Below are positions 51,903-62,454 of a stretch of 64,000 bases of DNA, piece after piece (positions within the stretch are counted from its first letter, which is position 1; each line of letters opens with the position of its first letter). The notes under the pieces were generated by a model. That model made no database searches, was not told the DNA's origin, and was given only the letters and a program-made list of their open reading frames with translations. This DNA is from Amycolatopsis lexingtonensis (lineage in GTDB: Bacteria; Actinomycetota; Actinomycetes; Mycobacteriales; Pseudonocardiaceae): contig NZ_JADBEG010000001.1 in the NCBI RefSeq assembly GCF_014873755.1, positions 9,927,001 through 9,991,000 of the forward strand, in the 5' to 3' direction. The translations under genes were made by a program, and so were the position numbers.

Positions 51903-53167
51903 GGTGTTGCCCTTTCCATCGACGGCCCACCACCGGTTCCGGTGGCGGGTGCCGGGGATCGCTCCCCGTTCCGCGCGTCGGAGGCGCCCACCTCGCGCGG
52001 AAGCTTGGTACCGAACGCGAACCCCGCGGCGGCCAGCACGCCAAGAGCGGCGCACGCCGTCCAGACGGCCGCGGGGCCACCGCGATCGAGCAGCCAGCCG
52101 CCGCCGGCGGGCCCGAGCAGGGCCGCGGCCGACCACGCGCCGGTGTACAGCGCCGCGTACCGGCCGCGCTGCGTGCCGGGTGCCCGGTCCGCGGCCACGG
52201 CGCTGCCGACGGGCAGCTGCAGGATTTCCCCGACGGTCCAGACCAGGGCGATGACGGCGAAGCCGAACAGCCCCTCGGCGAACAGGTTGAGCCCGAAGCC
52301 CCACCCGATCAGCAGGGCACTGGCCACCAGGACCGGCCGTCGCCCGTGCCGCCGGCCCCACCGGGTCAGCGGGAGCTGCAGGAACGCGATGAGCAGCCCG
52401 TTCAGGGCCTGCACGAGACCGAACGCACCCACGGTGAGCCCGGCGCCGACCATGACGACCGGCAGCGTCGTCGCGCTCTGTTCGTAGACGGAGCCGATCG
52501 CGAGCGTGGCGAGCAGGAAGACGGCGAACCGCCGGTCGAACCGCAGCGGCGGCCGGGGGACGCGGGTCCGCGGCGGGCCCGGCGGCCGGGTTTCGGGCAC
52601 CTTCAGCAGCACGACGAGCGCGCACAACGCGGTCGCGGCGGCGTCGGCGACGAACACCACGGGGTAGCCGAAGCCGACCATCACGCCGGTGAGCGCGGCG
52701 GACACCGCCACGCCGACGTTGACCGCCCAGTAGTTCAGCGAAAAGGCGGCAGGCCGGTCGGCGGGCGGGACGACGTCGGCGAGCGCGGCGTTCATCGCCG
52801 GCCGGGCCGCCACCGAGCCGGCACCGACGGCGAAGGCCGCCACTTCGAGCTGCCAGCGTCCGCTCGCCGTGCCGAGCGCGACCATCGCCACCGCGGTGAC
52901 GACGTGCGCCAGCACCAGGGTGGGCCGCCGGCCCAGCCGGTCGGCGAGGACGCCGCCGGCCACGGTGCCGAGCACACCACCCAGCCCGATCAGGGCGATG
53001 ACGTACCCCGCGTAGGACACCGGGTACCCGTGCCCGGCCGTCAGGGACAGCGCGAGCACGGGCCGGGTGAAGGCGCCGGCCCAGTTGACCAGGAGGCTGA
53101 TCCAGATCCACCAGAACACCGGCGGCAGGTTCCGGGGGCTCCGGCGGGACGTCATCGTGTGCGTCAC
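51899..53167 (-). CDS. MFS exporter of the RiPP locus
   Basis: The 422-residue protein has about 12 membrane segments. The GTG at 53167 follows GGGGAAGGGGG; a later ATG at 53155 is possible. Motif A is GGVLADRLGRRPTLV and the second half begins VFLLATLAIGSVYEQSATTLPV. The hydrophilic tail ends GGGPSMERATP, and the last codons supply the ribosome binding site of the precursor gene. Its position at the head of the operon suggests export of the modified peptide and immunity. Confidence 0.87.
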   Translation of the reverse strand: MTHTMTSRRSPRNLPPVFWWIWISLLVNWAGAFTRPVLALSLTAGHGYPVSYAGYVIALIGLGGVLGTVAGGVLADRLGRRPTLVLAHVVTAVAMVALGTASGRWQLEVAAFAVGAGSVAARPAMNAALADVVPPADRPAAFSLNYWAVNVGVAVSAALTGVMVGFGYPVVFVADAAATALCALVVLLKVPETRPPGPPRTRVPRPPLRFDRRFAVFLLATLAIGSVYEQSATTLPVVMVGAGLTVGAFGLVQALNGLLIAFLQLPLTRWGRRHGRRPVLVASALLIGWGFGLNLFAEGLFGFAVIALVWTVGEILQLPVGSAVAADRAPGTQRGRYAALYTGAWSAAALLGPAGGGWLLDRGGPAAVWTACAALGVLAAAGFAFGTKLPREVGASDARNGERSPAPATGTGGGPSMERATP

Positions 53168-53406
53168 CGCCGGCCCCCTTCCCCGTTCCACTGGTTCTCG
53201 TCCCGAGCCGGGTGCCGTGACCGTCTGGATCGCAGCGGCGTGGGCGTACCCGGGGCTCCTCGCAGGAGAGCCTGTTGTGCGGTTCTCCCATCGAGCCGGG
53301 TGCCTTCCGCTGGGTCTCAGCTGGGAGGCGCACCCCCGGACTCATGGATAAATCATGGCTTCCGGCATGGAGATCGCTCCTCTCCTCGATTGCCCGCTGA
53401 TCGGCG

Positions 53407-53443
53407 GGCACCCGTTGACAGTGCCGAACCGGTTGGGGCAAGC
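53407..53443 (+). repeat. 37-base direct repeat, copy 1
   Basis: The repeat starts GGCACCCGTTGACAGTGCCG and ends GGGGCAAGC. It differs from the copy at 53599-53635 at one base. It contains TTGACA, a -35-like hexamer on the plus strand, and GTGCCGAACCGG. It may be an operator or a duplicated promoter for the kinase gene. Confidence 0.75.
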
Positions 53444-53497
53444 CCGCTCACGCTGGGCCGCGCCGCGGTCCGGGCTCGGGTGCCGCGATCGGCATAG

Positions 53498-53550
53498 GTC
53501 TGGAATGAGTCATTCAGGACCTCCGAGGTCCTGAATGACTCATTCAAGAC
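53498..53550. repeat. Dispersed 53-bp palindrome, family 1, copy 4
   Basis: GTCTGGAATGAGTCATTCAG on the left (one change from the others) and CTGAATGACTCATTCAAGAC on the right. Of the five copies, this one lies between divergent genes, where a terminator role makes less sense. Confidence 0.85.
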
Positions 53551-53598
53551 GCCGACTCGCCCGCCGGCGCCGCTGAAAGATCCACGAGCGGGCCCGGC

Positions 53599-53635
53599 GG
53601 CACCCGTTGACAGTGCCGAACCGGTGGGGGCAAGC
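53599..53635 (+). repeat. 37-base direct repeat, copy 2
   Basis: Same sequence as 53407-53443 except one T-to-G change near the 3' part. It ends 90 bases before the kinase start codon, a suitable distance for a promoter or activator site. Confidence 0.75.
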
Positions 53636-53725
53636 TGACCCTGTCGGTAAACTGAAATGAATGCGGCGACGCCTCCATTTCAGGTCGGCTGATCGGGGTA
53701 GGGGCCCCGATCCGGGGAGGACGTC

Positions 53726-54898
53726 GTGAGGGTTGTGCTGCTCGGCGGAGCGGGGGCGCTCGCCGGCGGGAGCGGTCGGTGGGGTGCGCTTTCGCTGGTA
53801 CAGGGCGCCGTTCCGCGGCTCGTGCTGGTGCCGGTCGTGTTCCGGCTGGCGTTGTTCCTCCAGGCGCTGTGGGCCGGCGGCGGGCCCGCCGCGCCGGTGC
53901 TCTGGCTCGCCGTGGCGTTCTTCCTGGTGCCGAACCTCCTGGAGGTGGCCTGGGTCTTCCGCCGCGCCACCGGCATCCGGCCGGTGCTGGTCGCCGACAC
54001 CGCGTACACGCTCGTCACCAGCCTGGCCGCGGCGGCGTTCGCGCCCGGCCTGCTGGCGCTGACCTGGCCGAACATCATGGGCACGGTCATGGTCTGGACC
54101 CTGCTGCGCGGCGCGCCCGCCGGTGCCGCGGCGATCGCCGGCGCCGTGCTCCTGCGCTACGGCATGGCCGCCGTCTCGGGCACCTCCGCGCCGGCGACGT
54201 GGATCCTGCTCGCGCTGCTCGCGGCCCTCGTCACGGCGCTCGCGATCGTGCTGCTGGTCGCCGGCTCGATGCGGTTCGCGCACCGGCTGGGCGAGCAGCG
54301 CGGCCGGGCCGCCGAACGCGAGCGGCACCGCCGGGACGTCCACGACACCGTGCTGCAGGTGATGGAATCCCTCGCCCTGCCGGCGCCCCGTGACGCCCTC
54401 GACCCCATCGGCAGCCTCGACGAAGTCCGGCGCACCGCCCGCGCGCACGCCCTGCGCCTGCGGCTGAGCCTCGACGGCGACGCGCCCGCCGAGCCGGGCG
54501 GGCTCGAACACCGCCTCGGCGCGCTGGCGGTCGAGATGACGGCGGACGGCCTGCGCGTCGACCTCGTCGTGCTCGCGAAGGCCGCCGACGTCCCCGAAGC
54601 CGTCGTCAACGCGCTGCACGACGCAGCCCGCGAAGCACTGCGAAACACCCTGAAGCACGCGAAGACCACCAGAGCCGTCGTCTGCCTCGAAGAGCGCGAA
54701 GGCGTCGTCACGGTGTCCGTGCGCGACCACGGGACGGGCTTCGACCCCGGCGCCCGCCGCGCCGGGTTCGGCATCGACAACTCCATCCACGCGCGCCTGG
54801 CCGAGATCGGCGGTGCCGCGCGCATCGATTCGGCGCCCGGGCAGGGCACCCGCGTCGTGCTGACCGTGCCGCTAGAGCTGCGTTTCGCCGTCGGGTGA
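53726..54898 (+). CDS. Orphan sensor histidine kinase (HisKA_3/NarL-partner type)
   Basis: The 390-residue protein has five or so membrane segments in residues 1-185. A dimerisation helix follows (ERERHRRDVHDTVLQVME; His in DVHD is the phospho-acceptor), then an ATPase domain with N-box AAREALRNTLKHAKTT, VRDHGTGFDPGARRAGFGI and GQGTRVVLTVPL. The GTG follows GGGGAGGACGTC. No response regulator lies next to it. It is divergent from the RiPP operon and ends by overlapping the phosphatase gene by 27 bases tail to tail. Confidence 0.83.
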   Translation: MRVVLLGGAGALAGGSGRWGALSLVQGAVPRLVLVPVVFRLALFLQALWAGGGPAAPVLWLAVAFFLVPNLLEVAWVFRRATGIRPVLVADTAYTLVTSLAAAAFAPGLLALTWPNIMGTVMVWTLLRGAPAGAAAIAGAVLLRYGMAAVSGTSAPATWILLALLAALVTALAIVLLVAGSMRFAHRLGEQRGRAAERERHRRDVHDTVLQVMESLALPAPRDALDPIGSLDEVRRTARAHALRLRLSLDGDAPAEPGGLEHRLGALAVEMTADGLRVDLVVLAKAADVPEAVVNALHDAAREALRNTLKHAKTTRAVVCLEEREGVVTVSVRDHGTGFDPGARRAGFGIDNSIHARLAEIGGAARIDSAPGQGTRVVLTVPLELRFAVG

Positions 54899-55510
54899 GT
54901 CCCGCCACTGGGCGAACGGGCGGTCCAGCGACCACTTGCCGTCCTGCTCTTCGAGGACGCGGTACTCGCACGTCCCGGGGTTGGACAGCGACTCGAACAG
55001 CTCGATGCTCCAGCCGAAGAGGCGGCGGCACAGCAGCCGCAGCGTGAGCCCGTGGGAGACGATGAGAACCGTCTCCGGGTGACGTTCGTCGCGCAGCCGC
55101 AGGTCCGAGAGGAACGCCGCGACGCGGTCGTCGACGTCCGCGCCCGACTCGCCGAACGGCAGCCGGTAGAAGAAGTGCCCGAACTCGTTGCGCCGCGCCT
55201 TCTGGACCTCCTGGTCGGCCGGGTCCTGCAGGTTCCCCCAGTCCTGCTCGCGCAGCCTCGGCTCCTGCAGCAGCCGCTCGCAGGACGCCTCGATGTCCAG
55301 CAGCCGCAACGTTTCCCGCGTGCGCAGGTACGGGCTGACGTAGACGGCGGGCCGCTCGCCGCCGAGCAGCCGGGCGATCTCCGGACCCGCCGCGCGCGCC
55401 TCGCGCTCGCCCTTCGGCGTCAGCGGCAGGGCGTGGTCGGGGATCCGCGTGTAGGCGAGCTCGTCGACGTTGCCGAGCGACTCGGCGTGCCGCACCAGGA
55501 TCATCTTCAC
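54872..55510 (-). CDS. Histidine phosphatase (phosphoglycerate mutase-like) family protein
   Basis: The 212-residue protein has the catalytic LVRHAESLGN at residues 5-14. Further markers are PKGEREARAAG, YVSPYLRTRETLRL with the second phosphate-binding Arg, a Glu-rich cap with GESGADVDDRVA, and VLIVSHGLTLRLLCRRLFGW with the second His. It is a general phosphomonoesterase; the substrate is unknown. Confidence 0.87.
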   Translation of the reverse strand: MKMILVRHAESLGNVDELAYTRIPDHALPLTPKGEREARAAGPEIARLLGGERPAVYVSPYLRTRETLRLLDIEASCERLLQEPRLREQDWGNLQDPADQEVQKARRNEFGHFFYRLPFGESGADVDDRVAAFLSDLRLRDERHPETVLIVSHGLTLRLLCRRLFGWSIELFESLSNPGTCEYRVLEEQDGKWSLDRPFAQWRDSPDGETQL

Positions 55511-55566
55511 GTTCCCATCCTGCCCGTCACACGGGCCTGACCGGGGCTGGGCATACCCTCAGGGGC

Positions 55567-57594
55567 GTGTCCGAGCAGTCCGTGAAGGAACCCGACGTCC
55601 CCACGCAGCGCCGGGCGAGTGTGCTGCCCCTGCTCTCGGTCGGCGTGCTGCTGGCCGCCGTCGTCGCGGTCGGGCTGATCGCCCTCACCGGCGGGGCCGG
55701 GTACGTCATCGCCGGCCTGCCCGATCCCGGCCTGGTCACGCAGTACGGCGTCACCGTCGTGCGCGTGCTGTCCGAGGCCGCGTCGGTGATCTGCGTCGGG
55801 TCGCTGCTGCTGGCCGCGTTCCTGGTGCCGCCGCAGCAGTCCGGCACGCTCGGTCCCGAGGGCTACGGCGCCCTGCGCGCGGCGGGGATCGCCGCCTGGG
55901 TGTGGTTCGCCGCCGCGCTGCTCTCGGTCGCCTTCACCGCCGCCGACACCGCCGGGAAGCCGTTCGGCGACGTCCTGGACCCGCAGACGCTGCTCGACCT
56001 CGTCGGCGCCATCGAGCAGCCGAAGGCCTGGCTGTGGACGGCGCTGATCGCGGTGCTCGTCGCGCTCGGCTGCCGGCTCGCGCTCACCTGGGGCTGGACG
56101 GCGGTGCTGTTCGGCCTCGCCGTCGTCGGCCTGGTCCCGGTCGCCGTCACCGGGCACTCCGCCAGCGGCGGCTCGCACGACGTCGCCACCAACAGCCTGC
56201 TGTTCCACCTGGTCGCCGCGGCGCTGTGGGTCGGCGGGCTGATCGCGCTGCTGGCGCTGGGCTACCGGCGCGGGAACCACCTGAGCCTGGCCGCGCGGCG
56301 GTTCTCGCGGCTGGCGCTGGTCTGCTGGATCGTGATGCTGCTCTCCGGCGTGGTCAACGCGCTGGTCCGGATCGGCCTGAACGACCTCTTCACCACCGAT
56401 TACGGCCTGCTGGTGGTCGCCAAGACCGTCGCGCTGCTGCTGCTCGGGGTGTTCGGCCACCAGCAGCGCGAAAAGGGCGTCGCGAACCTCGTGGACGGCA
56501 AGGGCGGCGCGCAGCTGCTGCGCCTCGCGTCGGTCGAGATCCTGATCATGTTCGTGACGATCGGGATCGCGTCCGGGCTCGCGCGGACACCGCCACCGGC
56601 GGACGCGATCACCCAGCCCTCCACGACCGAGCTGCTGATCGGCTACGACCTCGACGGTCCGCCGACGCTGTGGCGGCTCCTGTTCGACACCCGCTTCGAC
56701 CTCGTCTACGGCGTCCTGGCGCTGGTCGTCGGCGGGCTGTACCTGGCGGGGGTCCGGCGGCTGCTGCGGCGGGGCGACACGTGGCCGGTCGGCCGCACGG
56801 TCGCCTGGATCAGCGGCTGCGTGGTGCTGCTCATCGCGACGTCGTCCGGCATCGGCCGGTACGCGCCCGCGATGTTCAGCGTCCACATGGGCAACCACAT
56901 GCTGCTGTCGATGGTGGCGCCGGTGCTGTTCGTGCTCGGCGGCCCGGTGACGCTCGCCCTGCGCGCGCTGCCCGCCGCGGGCAAGGAGAACCCGCCGGGG
57001 CCGCGCGAGTGGCTCGTCGCCTTCGTGCACTCCCCGGTGTCGCGGTTCCTCACCCACCCGGTGGTCGCGCTGCTGCTGTTCGTCGGCTCGTTCTACGCGC
57101 TGTACTTCTCCGGCCTGTTCGACAACGCGCTGAACTACCACTGGGCGCACCTGGTGATGAACGGGCACTTCCTGCTCGCCGGGTACGTCTTCTACTGGCC
57201 GGTGATCGGCGTCGACCCGGCGCCGCGGCGGATCCCGTACCTCGGGCGGCTCGGCATGATGTTCGCCGCGATGCCGTTCCACGCCTTCTTCGGCGTGATC
57301 CTGATGAGCAAGCAGACCGTCATCGGGCAGTCGTTCTACAGCCAGCTGCACCTGCCCTGGGTGTCCGACCTGCTCACCGACCAGCGCCTCGGCGGCGGCA
57401 TCGCCTGGGCCGCCGGCGAGGTCCCGGTGCTGCTCGTCCTGATCGCGCTGCTGGTGCAGTGGGCGCGTCAGGACGAGCGCGAGGCGAAGCGGCGTGACCG
57501 GCGCGAGGCGGTCACGGGCGACGAAGAGCTGAACGCCTACAACGCGATGCTCAAGAACCTCGCCGAGGGCAAGCGACCCTCGGGTTCCAGTTGA
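55567..57594 (+). CDS. CopD-CtaG fusion membrane protein (copper handling / cytochrome oxidase assembly)
   Basis: The 675-residue protein has about 15 membrane segments. The N-terminal half contains a CopD-like copper-resistance domain (HSASGGSHDVATNSLLFHLVAAALWVGGLIAL, then RRFSRLALVCWIVMLLSGVVNALVR). The C-terminal half is a caa3-CtaG domain (MFSVHMGNHMLLSMVAPVLFVLGGPVTLALR, ALNYHWAHLVMNGHFLLAGYVFYWPVIG), with several His and Met residues in membrane helices. This fusion is common in actinobacteria. It probably moves copper across the membrane for cytochrome c oxidase. Confidence 0.9.
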   Translation: MSEQSVKEPDVPTQRRASVLPLLSVGVLLAAVVAVGLIALTGGAGYVIAGLPDPGLVTQYGVTVVRVLSEAASVICVGSLLLAAFLVPPQQSGTLGPEGYGALRAAGIAAWVWFAAALLSVAFTAADTAGKPFGDVLDPQTLLDLVGAIEQPKAWLWTALIAVLVALGCRLALTWGWTAVLFGLAVVGLVPVAVTGHSASGGSHDVATNSLLFHLVAAALWVGGLIALLALGYRRGNHLSLAARRFSRLALVCWIVMLLSGVVNALVRIGLNDLFTTDYGLLVVAKTVALLLLGVFGHQQREKGVANLVDGKGGAQLLRLASVEILIMFVTIGIASGLARTPPPADAITQPSTTELLIGYDLDGPPTLWRLLFDTRFDLVYGVLALVVGGLYLAGVRRLLRRGDTWPVGRTVAWISGCVVLLIATSSGIGRYAPAMFSVHMGNHMLLSMVAPVLFVLGGPVTLALRALPAAGKENPPGPREWLVAFVHSPVSRFLTHPVVALLLFVGSFYALYFSGLFDNALNYHWAHLVMNGHFLLAGYVFYWPVIGVDPAPRRIPYLGRLGMMFAAMPFHAFFGVILMSKQTVIGQSFYSQLHLPWVSDLLTDQRLGGGIAWAAGEVPVLLVLIALLVQWARQDEREAKRRDRREAVTGDEELNAYNAMLKNLAEGKRPSGSS

Positions 57595-57713
57595 GGTTGA
57601 GGGCTGGTCGGGACGCGGCGAAAACCACGCTCGCGGTGATCCCGGCCTGACAATCGGTAGTCCGGTGGTGACCGGCGTCGAGACGCGATCAGGCGCGCTC
57701 TACGATCGTGGGT

Positions 57714-59390
<1,677 letters not shown>

Positions 59391-59406
59391 GGGGGCGGGT
59401 TTCCCC

Positions 59407-61899
59407 GTGGAAGCCAGCAAAACGCACCGGACGGGCCCGCTCTCGCAGGAGAGCGGGCGCGCCGCCAATGCCGGGGGAACCCTCTCCGCAGTCGGCAGGC
59501 TGATCGAACGCGCGGACGCGCTGCACCTGCGCGCGCCCGAGCTCGCGCTGGTCCTCGGCGAGCGCGCGGCCGCGCTCTCGGAGGCCGCCGGCGCCGACGA
59601 GCAGTGGATCCGGGCCGAGAGCCTGGTCGTGTCCTCGCGCGTCCGGCTCGGGATGCGCCCCGCCACCGTCGGGCGGGCGGTCGCGGCCCTGCGCGCGGCC
59701 GAGCACGCCGGCTACGGCGACATCGCCGCACGCCTGCGCATCGACCTCGCCGTGTGCGCCCGGAGCCTGGGCGTGCCGTTGACCGGCCTCGCCGCGTTGC
59801 GGCCGGTGCTGACCGATCCCGTGGTCTCGCCGGTGCACCGCGCCGCCGCGCTGAGCCACCTGGTCGGCTGCCTCGGGCTGCTGGGACGGAAGGCCGAGCT
59901 GGACCGCGTGCTCGTCGAGGCCGACAAGCTCGTCCTCGGCGACGAGTCGGCGGGCGCCGACACCCAGCTGCTGGTCCGGGCGCTGCTGCGCGTCGGCACG
60001 GCGGCGCACCGGCGGCGCCACGGCGACCTGACGGCCGCGGCCGACGCGGCCCGCACCGGGCTGGGTTTCCTGGAGAAGCTCGACAACCCGGCCGACGACG
60101 GCGGCCTCGTCCGCATCCGGCTGGTCCTGCTGCTGGTCAGCACGCTCCTCGACCGCGGCGACACGGAAATGGCGTACGAGATCGCCGAGCCGGTACTGGC
60201 CGAGCCGGTCCGGGCGGCGGGCGTCGCCCCGATGGGCTGGCTGCGGCTGGCCGTGGCGACCCGCATCCACCTGCCCGCCGGTTCGGGCGAGGCGGCGATC
60301 GAGCTGGTCCGCGAAGCCGTGGCGAGCACCGAACGCCACGGGCTCCCGGCGGTCACCGCGCGGTTGTGGCTCGAGCTGGCGCAGCTGGAGGAGCGGTTCG
60401 GCCGGGCCGAGGAGGCCATCGCGTGCCTGTACCGCTCGCGGGCGGCCGAACAGCTGCACGCGCGCGCCCGGCGGCAGGCGTGCAGCGTGCTGGCCGGCGA
60501 GTTCGGGACCGGTGAGCCGGCTTCGGTGGACCTCGACGAGGTGTTGAAGGCGGTGCCTTCGCGGCCTGTTCCGGTGGTCGAGCCTTCATCTTCGGCGCCT
60601 GCGTGGTCGTTCGGGCGCGAGGAGAAGGCGACGCCCGCGTGGTCGTTCGAGCGGCCGCGGGTGACGGCGGACGCGGCCGAGACGACGGTGATGCCGGCGA
60701 TCCGCGACGAGCCGGCGCGCCCGGAACCCGTCGTGGTGGAGCGGCGTCCGGAGCCCGTGGCTTCGCGTCCTGAGCCGATCGAGGTGCGTTCGGAGACCCG
60801 GCCCGCGGTGCGTGCGGTGCCGAAGCGTGGTCGCGAGGCGGCCGAGGTCCGGGCTGCCGTGGAGCGTGAGCCTGAGTTCCGTGCGGCGCCGGTGGAGACG
60901 CGGCGCGAGCCCGTCGAGGTGCGTTCGGAGCCGGTCGAGGTTCGGCGGGAGCCGGTCGAGGTGCGGCCAGTGCGTGCGCGGGCGGTGGAGTCGCGGGCGG
61001 AGCCGGTTGAGGTGCGTTCGGAGCGTGCGCGGGGAGCGGAGCCGGTCGAGTCGTTCGAGAGCGAGCGGCGTCGGTCCGAGCCCGTGCAGGTCGAACGTGG
61101 GCGTGCGGACTCGCGGCCGGAACCCGTCGAGGTGTCCGAGCCCGTGCCGACCGGACGTCGCCGTGAAGCGGAGCCGATCGAGGTGCGGTCCGAACCCGCG
61201 CCTGAGGTGGGCGGAAAGACGAAGTTCTCCTGGGCCGCGCTGGCCGAAGCCCGGCTGAAGGAGACCGCCGCCGAGCGGGAGTCGGCGCCCACGCGCGTCA
61301 CGCCCGCGCTGCCGCTCGCTCCGGAGCCCGCCGCCGAGCGGGAGCCCGAGCCGCGGTCGCGCCGCGAGCCGCAGCCCTCGACCCGGCACGACTCCGAACA
61401 CGGGTCCGTCGCCGCACGGTCGGTGCTGGACCGCCTGGGCATTTCGTCGTCCGGTGGTGCCGGGGGCCGTCGCCGCGCGGAGGATTCCGACACCGCCCAC
61501 GCCGACGAGCGGCCGGAGCCGCAGCTCGCGCCGCCGCCGCGTCCGGAGGACCAGCCGCCGTCCGCGCCGGATTACCGGGACGAGGCCGAGCCCTGGCTGC
61601 CGCGGCTGCGGATGCCACCGTCGCTGGAGCCGATGGAGGACTTCGGCCACTGGACCCCGGCCACGGCGCCGTTCCCGGAGAGCTACGCCCGCGCCATCGC
61701 GGAGGACGAGCCACCGCCGGACGCCGGCCTCGCCGACCTCCTCGCCCGCGCACTGGCCGAACACCAGGCGGGCACCGCCAGCGCGGCCGCGCTGGTGAAG
61801 CAGCTGGGCTCCGAGGACACGGGCCGCCGCAACGGCCACGGCCGCAACGGCCACGGCGCCGAGGTGTCGGACTCCCGCCGCCACGGCTCGGGCGACTGA
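59407..61899 (+). CDS. 830-residue TPR-like protein with a repetitive Glu-Pro-Val-Arg region
   Basis: Residues 1-380 are helical with TPR-like Leu/Ala patterning (ADALHLRAPELALVLGERAAALSEAAGA onwards). Residues 438-598 are a low-complexity region with about a dozen variants of EPVEVR and related SEPVEV or REPVEV units. The rest is Pro/Glu/Arg-rich with KTKFSWAALAEARLKE (about 602-617) and an amphipathic C-terminal segment ADLLARALAEHQAG. It sits between ettA and glutamate dehydrogenase, 16 bases after ettA. Its function is unknown; the architecture suggests a scaffold or a signalling partner. Confidence 0.75.
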   Translation: MEASKTHRTGPLSQESGRAANAGGTLSAVGRLIERADALHLRAPELALVLGERAAALSEAAGADEQWIRAESLVVSSRVRLGMRPATVGRAVAALRAAEHAGYGDIAARLRIDLAVCARSLGVPLTGLAALRPVLTDPVVSPVHRAAALSHLVGCLGLLGRKAELDRVLVEADKLVLGDESAGADTQLLVRALLRVGTAAHRRRHGDLTAAADAARTGLGFLEKLDNPADDGGLVRIRLVLLLVSTLLDRGDTEMAYEIAEPVLAEPVRAAGVAPMGWLRLAVATRIHLPAGSGEAAIELVREAVASTERHGLPAVTARLWLELAQLEERFGRAEEAIACLYRSRAAEQLHARARRQACSVLAGEFGTGEPASVDLDEVLKAVPSRPVPVVEPSSSAPAWSFGREEKATPAWSFERPRVTADAAETTVMPAIRDEPARPEPVVVERRPEPVASRPEPIEVRSETRPAVRAVPKRGREAAEVRAAVEREPEFRAAPVETRREPVEVRSEPVEVRREPVEVRPVRARAVESRAEPVEVRSERARGAEPVESFESERRRSEPVQVERGRADSRPEPVEVSEPVPTGRRREAEPIEVRSEPAPEVGGKTKFSWAALAEARLKETAAERESAPTRVTPALPLAPEPAAEREPEPRSRREPQPSTRHDSEHGSVAARSVLDRLGISSSGGAGGRRRAEDSDTAHADERPEPQLAPPPRPEDQPPSAPDYRDEAEPWLPRLRMPPSLEPMEDFGHWTPATAPFPESYARAIAEDEPPPDAGLADLLARALAEHQAGTASAAALVKQLGSEDTGRRNGHGRNGHGAEVSDSRRHGSGD

Positions 61900-62454
61900 C
61901 TCGCTGCTCGGGGCCGACTCACGCCGCTCCGCTGCTGTCTTGAATGAGTCATTCAGGGCACCAGAGGTCCTGAATGACTCATTCAAGACCCTCGTGCACC
62001 GCCAAGCCGCTCCGAGCGGGAACCAGCACGCGCGGCGTCCGGCGAGCAGAGCAGCGTTCGGCCGATCCCCGCCCGGGTCGCCGAGACGTCCCGTTTCGTC
62101 GCCGACCTGTCCCCACCCCCACCCCCGCGGGACCCGCCTCCGTCCGGGGTCGCCGACCGGCCGACAACGTTCGCCGAGCGGTGCCGGACCCCCACAGCTG
62201 AACCGATCACGACGCCCCGCCGCCGGACTACCGCCCTCCCGCGTGGCTGGTCAGCGCCACGCGAGCGGCTCCTACGCAACCCGTCGGTAGCTTTACCGAT
62301 ACCGCGAATCCGCTGGCCCAAAAGGGTTTTCACCGTCGATCCAACCTCCGGGTCTTCGTGTGGGCCGACGGCCCGGCGCATTAGTGTGGGGTGGGTCCGG
62401 CTCAACGACGAGCCGGCGCGGTGCCACCTCACGCAAACTGGAGAGTTGTCTCAA
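61900..62454. other. Intergenic region before glutamate dehydrogenase
   Basis: 555 bases without a convincing gene. It contains the family 1 palindrome at 61937-61989 near the left end and then several GC-rich segments. The final 60 bases before the start codon are less GC-rich and end in GGAGAGTTGTCTCAA, the ribosome binding site of the dehydrogenase gene. Confidence 0.6.
61937..61989. repeat. Dispersed 53-bp palindrome, family 1, copy 5
   Basis: GTCTTGAATGAGTCATTCAG on the left and CTGAATGACTCATTCAAGAC on the right. It lies 38 bases after the 830-residue protein gene, between two genes in the same direction. The loop (GGCACCAGAGGTC region) differs from the other copies while the arms are conserved. 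Confidence 0.85.

Larger units (their letters stand above)
53168..53725. other. Control region between the RiPP operon and the histidine kinase
   Basis: No real gene is seen in these 558 bases. They hold two 37-base direct repeats (53407 and 53599) with a family 1 palindrome between them. A minus-strand eight-codon frame, MPEAMIYP, lies at 53342-53368 behind GGAGAGGAG. Promoters for both divergent units must lie here. No -10 element can be named with confidence. Confidence 0.6.

Noticed and set aside
53067..53351. Plus-strand frame of 94 codons in front of the RiPP transporter
   Set aside because: It is antisense to the transporter start for half its length, with no ribosome binding site or domain.
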